Assembly (NCBI GenBank): GCA_040768665.1
Contig: JAXGMN010000013.1
Location: 1-64,000, forward strand
DNA: 64,000 bases
Direction of reading: 5' to 3'
DNA from: JABWBD01 sp040768665
GTDB taxonomy: Bacteria; Planctomycetota; Planctomycetia; Pirellulales; Thermoguttaceae
Program-made: the position numbers and the translations under genes
The notes under the pieces: model-generated
Told to the model about the DNA's origin: nothing
What the model saw: only the letters and a program-made list of their open reading frames with translations
Databases searched by the model: none
Shown: positions 33,164-42,051 of the stretch, piece after piece
Layout of the letters: each line of letters opens with the position of its first letter
How positions within the stretch are numbered: the first letter of the stretch is position 1

Positions 33164-34672
33164 ATGCCGACGAGATGTCACCGAAAACTGACCCCCTATG
33201 TCGCGTGCCTGGTCGTCTTCGCAGCCAGCGTGCGGAACGCTCTTGCCGCCGATCCTGGACCACCGGCGTCAGAAACAGCGGTCGCCGCCAGGCAGGCCAA
33301 GGAGACACGGTCGCTCGCGGCGGCAATCAACCAAGCGGGAGTCGAGTTGCTGGATCGATTGCCCACCACGGAGAATGCAATCTTTTCGCCCTCGAGTATC
33401 AGCACGGCCTTCGCGATGGTCTACGCGGGCGCACGCGGCGATACCGCACGGCAACTTGCGTCGACGATCCATTTTCCGGGGCCGCCGGAAAACGTTGCGA
33501 TGCAGTTCGCATCGCTGCTGCACGGCGGCGGAGAAGGGGGCTACACCTTTGGAGCACGTGCCAGGGCGAACCAAGGCTACGGTATCTTCCTTTCGGAAGT
33601 GTTGGCAGGCAGCGCGGCCGACCGGGCCGGCCTGCGGGCGCAGGATTTGATCCTGACGATCGACGGCGAACCGATGCGCACGGAAAAGGACTACTCTTCG
33701 GCCATCGAGTCGTCGTCGGGAAAAGTCGCGGTGTGCTGGTACAGCTTCAAGGACGGAAAGGTGCGGCGCGAGGAAGTGGAGCTAACCACCGGGACGGCCT
33801 CGGCAACGCCGTCGGCCGGCGTGGATACGGTCAATGCCCTATGGCTTCAGGAAGGCTTTGCAGTCGCGCCGCAGTACGCCGATTCGCTCAAGAGCGGCTT
33901 CGGGGCGGAGTTTTCCCGGGCGGACTTCCAAGGCAACCCGTCGTCCGCTCGCGAGGCGATCAATCGGTGGATCGCACAGAAGACGCAAGGCAGAATCTCC
34001 TCGCTGTTCGGCGAGGACGCCATCGGATCCAAGACGCGGTTGGTCCTGGCGAACACCGTCTATTTCCGGGGAGAGTGGGAGAAGCCTTTCCCACCGAGCC
34101 GGCGAGAGCTGGTGTGGAAACTCGGCGATGAGTCGATTTCGGTGCCCGAGCTTTCACAAACCGACGTATTCGGCTACACGGAAACCTCGCGATACCAAGC
34201 GGTGGAACTGCCATACAAGGCCGGTTCGGTGTCGATGGTCCTTCTCCTGCCGAAGCAGGATGTTCCGTGGAGCCAGTTTCACGTCCAGCTTGGAACGTCG
34301 ATTTGGACGGAGGCCCTGAAAGCCCTCAAGCCGACGAACGTGCGGCTGGTCATGCCGAAGTTCCGCGTCGCGTCGAGACTGGCGCTTCGAGACTGGTACG
34401 AGTCGAAAATGCCCCTTCCGTTTTCCGAAAACGCGGACCTCCGCGGGATTTCGAGCCAAACCAAGTTGAAAATCTCGGCGGCCGTCCACCAGGCCTTCAT
34501 CAACGTCGACGAGAAAGGGACCGAGGCGGGAGCCGCCAGTGGAATCGGGATCGCACTGAAACGCGAGCCGGAGGCCCATTTCGTCGCAGACCGTCCTTTT
34601 GCGTTGCTGCTTTGGGACCGCCAGGCGGGCACATTCCTGTTCCTGGGCCAACTCGTGCGGCCGGGCGCTTGA
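33164..34672 (+). CDS. Secreted serpin with an internal PDZ domain
   Basis: Serpins are suicide inhibitors that trap serine or cysteine proteases. The 502-residue protein has a signal peptide (cleavage near NALA). Serpin residues 50-125 come first (AIFSPSSISTAFAMVYAGA), then a PDZ domain at about 128-210, then the rest of the serpin from about 220 (RLVLANTVYFRGEWEKPF, YQAVELPYKAGSVSMVLLLP). Without the insert it is about 417 residues, the usual size. The reactive-loop hinge is DEKGTEAGAASG from residue 449, and counting places P1-P1' at K466-R467 (or R467-E468). The C-terminal signature FVADRPFALLLWD is intact, so it should be inhibitory. Its likely partner is the upstream caspase. Confidence 0.9.
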   Translation: MPTRCHRKLTPYVACLVVFAASVRNALAADPGPPASETAVAARQAKETRSLAAAINQAGVELLDRLPTTENAIFSPSSISTAFAMVYAGARGDTARQLASTIHFPGPPENVAMQFASLLHGGGEGGYTFGARARANQGYGIFLSEVLAGSAADRAGLRAQDLILTIDGEPMRTEKDYSSAIESSSGKVAVCWYSFKDGKVRREEVELTTGTASATPSAGVDTVNALWLQEGFAVAPQYADSLKSGFGAEFSRADFQGNPSSAREAINRWIAQKTQGRISSLFGEDAIGSKTRLVLANTVYFRGEWEKPFPPSRRELVWKLGDESISVPELSQTDVFGYTETSRYQAVELPYKAGSVSMVLLLPKQDVPWSQFHVQLGTSIWTEALKALKPTNVRLVMPKFRVASRLALRDWYESKMPLPFSENADLRGISSQTKLKISAAVHQAFINVDEKGTEAGAASGIGIALKREPEAHFVADRPFALLLWDRQAGTFLFLGQLVRPGA

Positions 34673-34681
34673 GCGGCGAGG

Positions 34682-37036
34682 TTACAGCGAGTCCTCCTCG
34701 GAGCCTGCCTGCTGGAGCGCCTTGTCCGTGCTGGTTGGATCGACGGCACGGCAGGCATCGGTCAGCGTGCGACTGATTTCCTCCAGGTCAGCTCGCCACT
34801 CTTCCTCGCTTGTTTCCGGGGGCGTGAACTGCACGAATTCGGCCAACAGCAGGATCATCCGCAGCAGGTGCCGGAAGATTACCCCCTCCTGCTTCTGAAG
34901 GCTCTTGCTGGTAACGTACTTGTTGAAATCGCCGCCGAACGCGAGCACCTCGCCCGCCGCCCAGACCGGTGTGATCCGGACGTCCCGGACACCGGGGAAA
35001 TCGTACTCGAACAGCAGCCGCAACTTGTCTGCGAGCGTGAGCACCCAAACCCGCTCTTCGGCAAACATGCGGTTGCGATCCTCCCAGTCTTCCTCGGGCT
35101 GTTCGGTGAGTTGCTCGGCCGTGGCCAGACCGAACCGAAGAAGCTGCTCGTCCAGACGCATCGCGGCCAACGGCCCCGGCGGCAGGTCTTTCTGGCGGGG
35201 AACGCGGACGAAGTGGGCAACCGAAGAAGGCAACTCCAGAACGCTTTCGATCGCCTGGATGCGTTCCGCGCGGTCCGCAATCCCCAGGCGGTTCACCAGG
35301 AAAAGTCCATAGAGCGGATTCACGCCGCGGAGCTTCATGAGATCCGCCAGCCGCTCGGTCGGCCGGGCGAACTCGGGCTGGTACTCGGGCTTCTTCGGCT
35401 TCGGCTCTTCTTTTTCGGTCTGCGACGACGTGGAAAACGTAAGGTTCAATCCCTGCAGGCCGGAGGGCTTCGACTCCGGCTGCGGCTCCTCTTCCGCCTC
35501 CGGGTCGCCGCGGGGCGGCTCGGGCTCGAGCGTAACATAGCCGGCTCGATAGAGCGTCAGCAGCATATGGTTCAAATCGCGCTGGGCGGCCTCCAGACGA
35601 CCGGGGTCCATGAGCCGCTTGCCGACGAGCTTCCGGATGGGCTCTACCTCCGCTGAGGCCTCGAGCATGTACGCCAACAACCGCCAGGGAATTCGCCCGC
35701 GGCTGTAGAGATTGCTCGGCGGCGCCGCGCGGAGCTTGTCGAACTGGGCTTCGTTCCAATACTGCTGGTTCTCGCGGCGCTTGGGCATCTTTTTCTTGAG
35801 CGCCTTCTTCGCCTTCATCAACCCCGGATCCTTCGTGTCTTCGGGGATCTGGTCGTACTTCTCCTTCCAGCGGAGAATCTTGACATCGTCTTCGTGCGCC
35901 AGCACGAACACGTAGCCCTGCTTGTCGAACTGCGGCCGGCCCGCGCGGCCGAAAATCTGGTGGGCGGTGCTCGATTCCAACACCGTCTTTTTGTCGGGCG
36001 GCCCCTTGAGGATCGAGGGGAGCACCACCGACCGCGCCGGCAGGTTGATGCCCGCCGAAAGGGTTTCGGTGCACGTGGCAATCGAGAGGAGCTTTCGCTG
36101 GAAGAGCTCCTCGACGACCCGGCGGTACTTGGGCAACACGCCGGCATGATGCACTCCGACGCCGCGAAGCAACAACTGTCTCAACTTCGGACCTGCACCC
36201 TGCGACCAGTCGTGCTCGGCGAGCACCTCGGAGAGCCTGGCCTGCTGCCCGTCACTGAGCACGCGCTTCCCTTTGAGTTGCTCGGCCACGGTCCAGCATT
36301 CCTCGCGATTGAAGCAGAAGATCAGCGCCGGAGTGAAACGGGCCGTCTCGTCGCCCTTGGCCATCTCCTCGAGCTGTTCGGTGAGGAGCCGGTCGGGCAC
36401 CCACTGGAATACCAGCGGCACCTTGCGCTCGTGGCCCTGAACCAACTCGACGCGGCGGTTGTTGGCGCGCCGCAGCCAACTGACAAACTCCATTGAGTTG
36501 CCGACCGTTGCGGAGAGCAGAAGCGTTCGTACGTGCTCCGGCAGCAGCCCGAGGGAAAACTCCCAGACAATCCCCCGCTCCCGGTCGGCGAAACTATGGA
36601 ATTCGTCCATTACCACGGCCGAGACGTCGCTGAAGTCGAACATCTCGCGATGCAGCAGCCGATTGAAGAGGATCTCGGCAACGACGACCAATACTCGGGC
36701 ATCGGGATTCTCGCGCCGATTGCCCGTAACCAGCCCGACGTCTTCCGGCTGAAACCCCCACTTTACCGCGGCCGACTGCATCTCGCGGAACTTCTGCTCG
36801 GTCAGCGCGATCAACGGCGTGGTGTAGTAGGCACGTCGCCCAGTGTGGAGGGCTTCGAAAAGCGCCGCCTCGGCGATCAGCGTTTTTCCCATGCCCGTCG
36901 GGGCGCAAACAAGAACCCCCTGGTCGGACGAAAACCAAGCCAGCAGAGCCTCCTCCTGGACGGGATAAGGCTCATACGGAAGTTGTTCGAGGTACTTTTC
37001 CGCGAGTTCGTCGCGCGATAAGGCTTCAGCAGGCAT
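34682..37036 (-). CDS. Ski2-like superfamily 2 DExH helicase
   Basis: The ATG at 37036 follows GGAGTAAGC; the frame extends 14 codons further upstream without support. The 784-residue protein has Walker A APTGMGKT at about residue 45, motif II as VVMDEFHSF, motif III-like LLLSATVGN, and motif VI HQIFGRAGRPQ in the second RecA lobe. The layout resembles the Ski2/Mtr4 RNA-helicase group (COG4581), with extra C-terminal sequence rich in charged residues. It probably remodels RNA or RNA-protein complexes in the cytoplasm; its exact target is unknown. It is convergent with the serpin gene, 9 bp from its stop. Confidence 0.85.
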   Translation of the reverse strand: MPAEALSRDELAEKYLEQLPYEPYPVQEEALLAWFSSDQGVLVCAPTGMGKTLIAEAALFEALHTGRRAYYTTPLIALTEQKFREMQSAAVKWGFQPEDVGLVTGNRRENPDARVLVVVAEILFNRLLHREMFDFSDVSAVVMDEFHSFADRERGIVWEFSLGLLPEHVRTLLLSATVGNSMEFVSWLRRANNRRVELVQGHERKVPLVFQWVPDRLLTEQLEEMAKGDETARFTPALIFCFNREECWTVAEQLKGKRVLSDGQQARLSEVLAEHDWSQGAGPKLRQLLLRGVGVHHAGVLPKYRRVVEELFQRKLLSIATCTETLSAGINLPARSVVLPSILKGPPDKKTVLESSTAHQIFGRAGRPQFDKQGYVFVLAHEDDVKILRWKEKYDQIPEDTKDPGLMKAKKALKKKMPKRRENQQYWNEAQFDKLRAAPPSNLYSRGRIPWRLLAYMLEASAEVEPIRKLVGKRLMDPGRLEAAQRDLNHMLLTLYRAGYVTLEPEPPRGDPEAEEEPQPESKPSGLQGLNLTFSTSSQTEKEEPKPKKPEYQPEFARPTERLADLMKLRGVNPLYGLFLVNRLGIADRAERIQAIESVLELPSSVAHFVRVPRQKDLPPGPLAAMRLDEQLLRFGLATAEQLTEQPEEDWEDRNRMFAEERVWVLTLADKLRLLFEYDFPGVRDVRITPVWAAGEVLAFGGDFNKYVTSKSLQKQEGVIFRHLLRMILLLAEFVQFTPPETSEEEWRADLEEISRTLTDACRAVDPTSTDKALQQAGSEEDSL

Positions 37037-37428
37037 GCTTACTCCAGGGTCTGAGGTTTCCCCGCGTGATTCTAACACATGGGGCGGTCACGGGGGAGTA
37101 AGGCCTGCCCCGGCAATCACGATCGCTCGCCAAGGTGTCGCATGGTTGGGGCAAGATGTCGCCGTCGCATCCCACGGCCGGTTCTGCCGGCGTTTCGCGC
37201 ACGGCTCGCTTCAGGGCATGAGAAGGCGGTCCAAGGGCCGGTAACTCGAAGCCGTCCAGCCGCAATGGTTTCGGCCGGCTGCTTCTGCCGCATCCCATCA
37301 ACGTCGACGTGGCGGCATGAAGTTTGCGGGACGGAACATGAAAACTAACCGTCGACCGCGCGGCGGCCCTTATTTGCCGCTGCCGGTAGAATTGATGTCA
37401 AGTGGGAAACTCAACCAGGAGGAGATCC
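37037..37428. other. Divergent intergenic region
   Basis: These 392 bp lie between the helicase gene and a small membrane-protein gene on opposite strands. Several short open frames exist, none with recognisable composition or ribosome sites. A promoter for each gene is expected. I see no repeat of the two dispersed families. Confidence 0.35.
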
Positions 37429-37665
37429 ATGGGCTTACGTCTTCTCTCCATAGGCTCGGTTGTGGCCGACACGGTGTCTGTAGCGACGTTGGCTGCGGGC
37501 GGAATGGGCAGCGAGGGGCTGATGAATGGCCTGATGCTTGTCGCAGCCGCGGCCCTGCCGACCGCCTGTGTAATCGCCGGAGTGATTCTTCGCCGAATGG
37601 ACAAACCCACGCTTGAGATTGCACGGCAGATGGCGGGCTTCGATGCAAACTTCTTGATGCGTTGA
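37429..37665 (+). CDS. Small membrane protein, unknown
   Basis: The ATG follows an excellent AGGAGGAGATCC site. The 78-residue product has two hydrophobic stretches (LSIGSVVADTVSVATLAAGG and LMNGLMLVAAAALPTACVIA) and a polar C-terminus (RRMDKPTLEIARQMAGF). It is predicted to sit in the cytoplasmic membrane. No family was recognised; a longer frame starting at 37402 is less well supported. Confidence 0.65.
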   Translation: MGLRLLSIGSVVADTVSVATLAAGGMGSEGLMNGLMLVAAAALPTACVIAGVILRRMDKPTLEIARQMAGFDANFLMR

Positions 37666-37727
37666 GAAGACGTTTGCCGGGTGCTCCCGAAGCCGGAGCC
37701 GGGCGGTGTGGATTTGCCAAGGCGAAG

Positions 37728-38687
37728 TCAGAACTTGTCCGACAGGGGCCATAGAAAACTTGCCAACGCGCCGATCGGCGCGGCGCCCGCGGGTCGAACC
37801 ATAAAGCTCTCTCGCGCCGCGCCGGGCGGTTCCAACGCCAGGCTCACGCCCAGGACGTTGAGAAATTCGCGGAGGCAGTGATCGGCCGGCAACGCGAGCG
37901 TCACCCACTCGACCCCCTGTTGCCTCGCCTGTCCGGCAATTCCCGTGCACACAGACGCCAGGAGGCTTTCCTCGGCAGAATCCACGCAGAGTTCTGACAC
38001 AAGCAACCGATCTCCCTCGCTTTCCAACCGGGCATAGCCGTGCGTCCGGCCCTCTCGGCTGAGCAGAAGAAGCTCGACGTGTCGGTTCGAATTGAACAGT
38101 CGCTCGTAGAACTGCCAGTAGTCTGCGTCGCGTTCGATCTTGCCCGTATGGAAGGAAGGGGCCTTTCCGTAGATCCCCGCCAGAATTTCCCGTGTGGACC
38201 CGTCTAGCGTCTTCCGCGTTTCGTGGCTCGGCGGCGCGCCGCCAAATTGCAGGGCGGTAGCGCAGGTGCCGACGTACTGTTGTTGGATTTCGCGAAATCC
38301 GGCACTTCGATAGACCTCCGGAAGGCTGGTAAATAGGACGGTCGGCGCTGCCTGCCGCTCTGTCAGTCCCAGACAGTGGTCGAGCAAGCGACGGGCCACG
38401 CCCATTCGCCGGAACTTGGGATCGGTGGCCACCGAGGCAACTCCCACGACCTGCTGAAACCTCCTGTCAAGCCATACCTTCAGCGGCATCAGCGCCAGGC
38501 TACCGAGGAGTCGGCCGCGGTGGTACAGGCCATAAGGCGTCCACGTCGCGTATCCTTGCCCCGCCTCGATCACAGGATCCAGGACGGGGCGATCCGACGG
38601 GAACTGATTGATCAGAAACCGACAGAGTTCACGGAGCTTGTCGCCGCGAGGGCTGTGGATTTCGCACTCGGAAAGATCGAGAGTCAT
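37728..38687 (-). CDS. GNAT-family N-acetyltransferase
   Basis: The 319-residue protein has a GNAT fold in its N-terminal half. The acetyl-CoA loop is visible as VASVATDPKFRRMGVARRLL, with the RRMGVA pyrophosphate-binding turn, followed by a helix and FTSLPEVYRSAGF. The C-terminal half is a second, weaker alpha/beta domain, as in Eis-like two-domain enzymes. Substrate unknown. The gene starts 59 bp inside the 3' end of the beta-helix gene on the same strand, in another frame, so translation of the two may be coupled. Confidence 0.82.
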   Translation of the reverse strand: MTLDLSECEIHSPRGDKLRELCRFLINQFPSDRPVLDPVIEAGQGYATWTPYGLYHRGRLLGSLALMPLKVWLDRRFQQVVGVASVATDPKFRRMGVARRLLDHCLGLTERQAAPTVLFTSLPEVYRSAGFREIQQQYVGTCATALQFGGAPPSHETRKTLDGSTREILAGIYGKAPSFHTGKIERDADYWQFYERLFNSNRHVELLLLSREGRTHGYARLESEGDRLLVSELCVDSAEESLLASVCTGIAGQARQQGVEWVTLALPADHCLREFLNVLGVSLALEPPGAARESFMVRPAGAAPIGALASFLWPLSDKF

Positions 38688-40701
38688 CTGGCACAGGACA
38701 CAACAGCGTCTGGGGATCGAAACCGAGCACCGCGGGAATTCCGCGGAACTCGAGGTACACGTCTTCGAGCACTCCGGTGCTCGGCCTGGCCAGGCTCAGC
38801 CGCCATACCGCGCCTTTTTCGGCAGGGTCGCGTTTCACGTGGAGCGACTTCGGGTCGCTGATATCCGCCTGCTCGAATTGCATTGCGCCCGTGGAATCGT
38901 AAATCGCGGCGGAGACCCGTTCGCCATCCCCCTGGCCTTGAATCCGGACACCGAACTCGCGGGCGTCGGCGGGCACCCAGAAATAATAGTCGCCCCGGGA
39001 GTAGATCAAATGGATCCTTCCCCGGTTGCCGGCGATCGAAACGGGATGCGTGCTCAGCAGGAGTTGCAGTGTGTGCGGCTCTGGTTGGCCCTGCACGGTA
39101 TAGGTGCCGGACTCGCCGGCCTTGAACGTGCAGTCGGTCTCCTGGCCCGCATCGATCGTGATGCGGTGAGTCTCCTTGCCCCCGGGGCCCAGGACTTGAA
39201 TTGCCGTTGGCTTTCCCTCCTGGCGGCCCACGGTCTGGTACTTGAAGCGAAGCTCGACGGTGTCGCCCGCGGCGGCAGCTACGAGGTATTGGGCCTCGTT
39301 GCGGATGCGAAGGGCCGGCAACTTGCCGTCGGTCGGAGAAAGCTCGCGGCCGACCGGTTCGAAGCGGAGGCCGTCGAGCCGCACCGGCTGGACCGTGAGA
39401 AGAGAATCGAACGGCACCCACTTGCTCACGAGTTCCGGGGCGAGCTGGTAGACCGTCTTCCGTCCGCCGCGATGGACGGTGAGCGTGCCGGTGATGCCCA
39501 GCAGGTTGCTCCCCAGCGCGTCGTCGTACTTTATCACGGGCCGCTCGACCTTCTCGCGAATGGTACAGTCGACGAACTCGACGCCCCCTGTCGGAAGCAG
39601 GTCGCCGGGGCGCGTGCCGAAGCGGATCGGTGCGGTAGGCACCGGTTTCTCCGACGGATCGGCGAGCGTGCAGTTCACAAACTGCAGTTCGACACCGGTC
39701 GGCGGCTTGGAGGCGATCTGGATGCCGGTGCGGCCGTCATCTTCAAACCGGCAATCGACGAACTCGATCTTGCCCTTCAACGGACCGGTCTCTCCGCAAC
39801 TGGTGATCACGCTGGCCGAGAGGGCATTCGTGCCGCGCGTCACACAGTTTTCGATCCGCATCGAGACAGGCACCGACGTGCCGTTGAGCGGACGGGCATA
39901 GATGTGGATGGCGTAGCCCTGGTTGTTTTCGATCGTGCAGTTCCGCATCACGCAGTTGACCAGCCGCTCGGTGGGACGATTCGGCTCAAAGTCGATGCCG
40001 GCCGCCGGGGCGGTGCCCGCCGTGTTCTTGAGCGTGCAATTCTCGATGAGAAGGTTCTCGGCGGTGATCACACTGATCCCCTGCCGGTAGTTGCGGTCGC
40101 AGACGACGTCGCGAACGACGACGTTGCGGTTGGTCTCGCCGCGGCGGCCCGTGCCGAGATAGATGCCGTCGCCGCCCGATTCGGCGAGCGTGAGGCCGAC
40201 AACGCTCACCCCTTCGCAGCCGCGAAAACTGAGCACGTGGCGCCACTCGGCTTTCTTGTAGGCCGGGCTGTCGTAATCGGCACGGTGCATCCGAAGCGTG
40301 GCGCCGGGGCCGGTGAGCTTGATGTTCTTCTTGTTCCAGGCGGTGAACAGCGAGTCGGAAGTGCCACGGAAGGCCCCCCGCTTGGCGACAACCTCGACAC
40401 CCGCTTCGAAGATCAGCTCCTGGTCGCCGGCCAGTTCGATCTTGTCGACGATCCACGGCCCGGGCATCTTCTCGATAACCACTTTTTCCGCCTTGGAATG
40501 GATGGCCGATTGCAGGGCCTCGGTCGACTCCTCCGCGTCAAAGCCCCACCACGCCGCATGGGCGACCTTCGTCTCCCCGGAGAGGACCTTTTGGATGGCT
40601 TCGTCGTTCTTCTCTCGGCCGGCGGCATGGGCGGCCAGCGGGAGGACGAATGCCGTTGCGAGAATTGCTTTGCAGGCCCAATCGATCGACATCTTGCTCA
40701 T
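38629..40701 (-). CDS. Secreted right-handed parallel beta-helix protein
   Basis: The ATG at 40701 follows AGGGAAGCCACC and opens a signal peptide (ACKAILATAFVLPLAAHA). The 690-residue protein carries a run of short repeats from about residue 100 to 400, each with patterns such as NVVVRDVVCDRN, NLLIENCTLKNT and CVMRNCTIENNQG, which build a parallel beta-helix like polysaccharide lyases and glycosidases. The C-terminal third is a mixed beta region. No catalytic set could be fixed. It may act on polysaccharides outside the cell. It is divergent from the PKD-domain gene at 40831. Confidence 0.82.
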   Translation of the reverse strand: MSKMSIDWACKAILATAFVLPLAAHAAGREKNDEAIQKVLSGETKVAHAAWWGFDAEESTEALQSAIHSKAEKVVIEKMPGPWIVDKIELAGDQELIFEAGVEVVAKRGAFRGTSDSLFTAWNKKNIKLTGPGATLRMHRADYDSPAYKKAEWRHVLSFRGCEGVSVVGLTLAESGGDGIYLGTGRRGETNRNVVVRDVVCDRNYRQGISVITAENLLIENCTLKNTAGTAPAAGIDFEPNRPTERLVNCVMRNCTIENNQGYAIHIYARPLNGTSVPVSMRIENCVTRGTNALSASVITSCGETGPLKGKIEFVDCRFEDDGRTGIQIASKPPTGVELQFVNCTLADPSEKPVPTAPIRFGTRPGDLLPTGGVEFVDCTIREKVERPVIKYDDALGSNLLGITGTLTVHRGGRKTVYQLAPELVSKWVPFDSLLTVQPVRLDGLRFEPVGRELSPTDGKLPALRIRNEAQYLVAAAAGDTVELRFKYQTVGRQEGKPTAIQVLGPGGKETHRITIDAGQETDCTFKAGESGTYTVQGQPEPHTLQLLLSTHPVSIAGNRGRIHLIYSRGDYYFWVPADAREFGVRIQGQGDGERVSAAIYDSTGAMQFEQADISDPKSLHVKRDPAEKGAVWRLSLARPSTGVLEDVYLEFRGIPAVLGFDPQTLLCPVPDDSRSFRVRNPQPSRRQAP

Positions 40702-40830
40702 GGTGGCTTCCCTGGAAACTGGTCCCATTTTGCTCGTCATCAGGCGAAAGAGCCAGTATACTCGACCTTGGCGGGCAATGCACGGCGGAGTTTGATACGG
40801 GGTGGCAAGATTCTACGAGGAGAGACTGCG

Positions 40831-41901
40831 GTGCCTTCCACGATGCTTCTGCTTGCTACGTTGGCCGGTGGGATCGGGCTTGCACGCCCGGACGTCGAAT
40901 TCCGGATCTTTCAGTTTCCCGCCGACCGGATTCCCCGCATCGACGGCAGTGCCGAAGACTGGGCCCTCGTGCCGGAATGCTATACGATCGCGACCGATCA
41001 ACTGCGGGAGACGGTCATGGGCGTTGGCGACAAGCGGGATCCCGCAAACCTGGACGTCCGGGTCACTGTCGGCTGGGTGAACGGGCAGAACCATCTCTAC
41101 TTCCTCTATGAAGCCCACGACGACTACTGGGACTTTGCTCGCGAGGACCTGCACAACGATATCTTTGAGGTGGTCGTCGACGCCGATCTCTCGGGCGGAC
41201 CGCTGATTCCGCAGATGCTCCCCGACAAGAAGCAACGAACGATGCCGGACGCCTACTCGCTCTTCCACGGCGTTCAAGCACAGAACTACCATATCTTCAC
41301 GCCCGCGGAAGGGAAGGACTGGGCGATGGTGTGGGGCTCGCAGCCGTGGGTCAAAGAGCTCCCCTACGCCAACGCAGCCTGCCGGTATGCTTTCCGCCCC
41401 GGGCAAAGCGGCCGGCTGGTGCTCGAATTCTTCATTACGCCTTTCGACTACGCCCCGCCGGAACCGTCGCGCGCGGTCTCCAGCAAGCTCGAGGAGAACA
41501 AGGTTATCGGCCTGTCCTGGGCGGTGCTCGACTATGACGATGAAAAAGCGGACCAGTACGCCGGGTTCTGGAACCTGTCGCACAAGACGAATATGTACGG
41601 CAACGCGTCGGACCTGGTTGCTTTCCGGCTCATGCCGATCGAGGCGAACCTTCGCAAGCCGATCGAGGCAGAATGGTCTTTCCGTGTGATCGGCCCCCCG
41701 GACCGCACGGTGGCATTTCGCGACCGTTCCTACGGCAAGATCACCTCGTGGAAATGGGACTTCGGGGACGGCGCGTCGTCCGCCGAGCGTCATCCCATTC
41801 ACCGCTACGAGCAGGGAGGCCAGTTCATCGTGACACTACACGTCGAGGGCCCCGACGGCAAGGCCAGGCGGACGAAAGTATGGGATGTGACTTTGCCCTA
41901 A
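40831..41901 (+). CDS. Secreted CBM9-like protein with C-terminal PKD domain
   Basis: The GTG at 40831 follows GAGGAGAGACTGCG and begins a short signal-like segment (STMLLLATLAGGIGLA). The 356-residue protein has a beta-sandwich at about 20-250 resembling carbohydrate-binding family 9 (FPADRIPRIDGSAEDWALVP, NDIFEVVVDADLSGG), then a PKD domain at about 270-350 (SWKWDFGDGASSAERHPIHR). It is probably a surface or exported glycan-binding protein. A much longer upstream open frame is antisense to the beta-helix gene and was rejected. A 95-bp repeat starts directly at its TAA. Confidence 0.8.
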   Translation: MPSTMLLLATLAGGIGLARPDVEFRIFQFPADRIPRIDGSAEDWALVPECYTIATDQLRETVMGVGDKRDPANLDVRVTVGWVNGQNHLYFLYEAHDDYWDFAREDLHNDIFEVVVDADLSGGPLIPQMLPDKKQRTMPDAYSLFHGVQAQNYHIFTPAEGKDWAMVWGSQPWVKELPYANAACRYAFRPGQSGRLVLEFFITPFDYAPPEPSRAVSSKLEENKVIGLSWAVLDYDDEKADQYAGFWNLSHKTNMYGNASDLVAFRLMPIEANLRKPIEAEWSFRVIGPPDRTVAFRDRSYGKITSWKWDFGDGASSAERHPIHRYEQGGQFIVTLHVEGPDGKARRTKVWDVTLP

Positions 41902-41996
41902 GGCGAGCGGCAGATGAGAATTCACCCGCATATCAGCCCGGCTGCTGGGAAGCAGCCGGGCTGATGGCAATCGTGACGGGATGCGATCATCTGCCA
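41899..41996 (+). repeat. Stop-linked hairpin repeat, copy 1
   Basis: The repeat begins at the TAA stop of the PKD gene (TAAGGCGAGCGG). A perfect 15-bp stem, ATCAGCCCGGCTGCT with AGCAGCCGGGCTGAT, encloses GGGA at 41932-41965. Outer arms GGCAGATGA (41909) and TCATCTGCC (41987) also pair. The inverted copy at 50555-50652 matches along nearly all of this length and likewise begins at a gene's TAA. It may act as a terminator. Confidence 0.85.
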
Positions 41997-42051
41997 CGCG
42001 CCTAACCCCTGTAACTGCATGGGTTCCTGATTCGAGCTAAGGAGCGACCTT

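Noticed and set aside
38608..40830. A long + strand frame that runs into the PKD-domain gene
   Set aside because: It is antisense to the beta-helix gene and has no ribosome site at its start. The PKD gene has its own GTG, ribosome site and signal segment at 40831.
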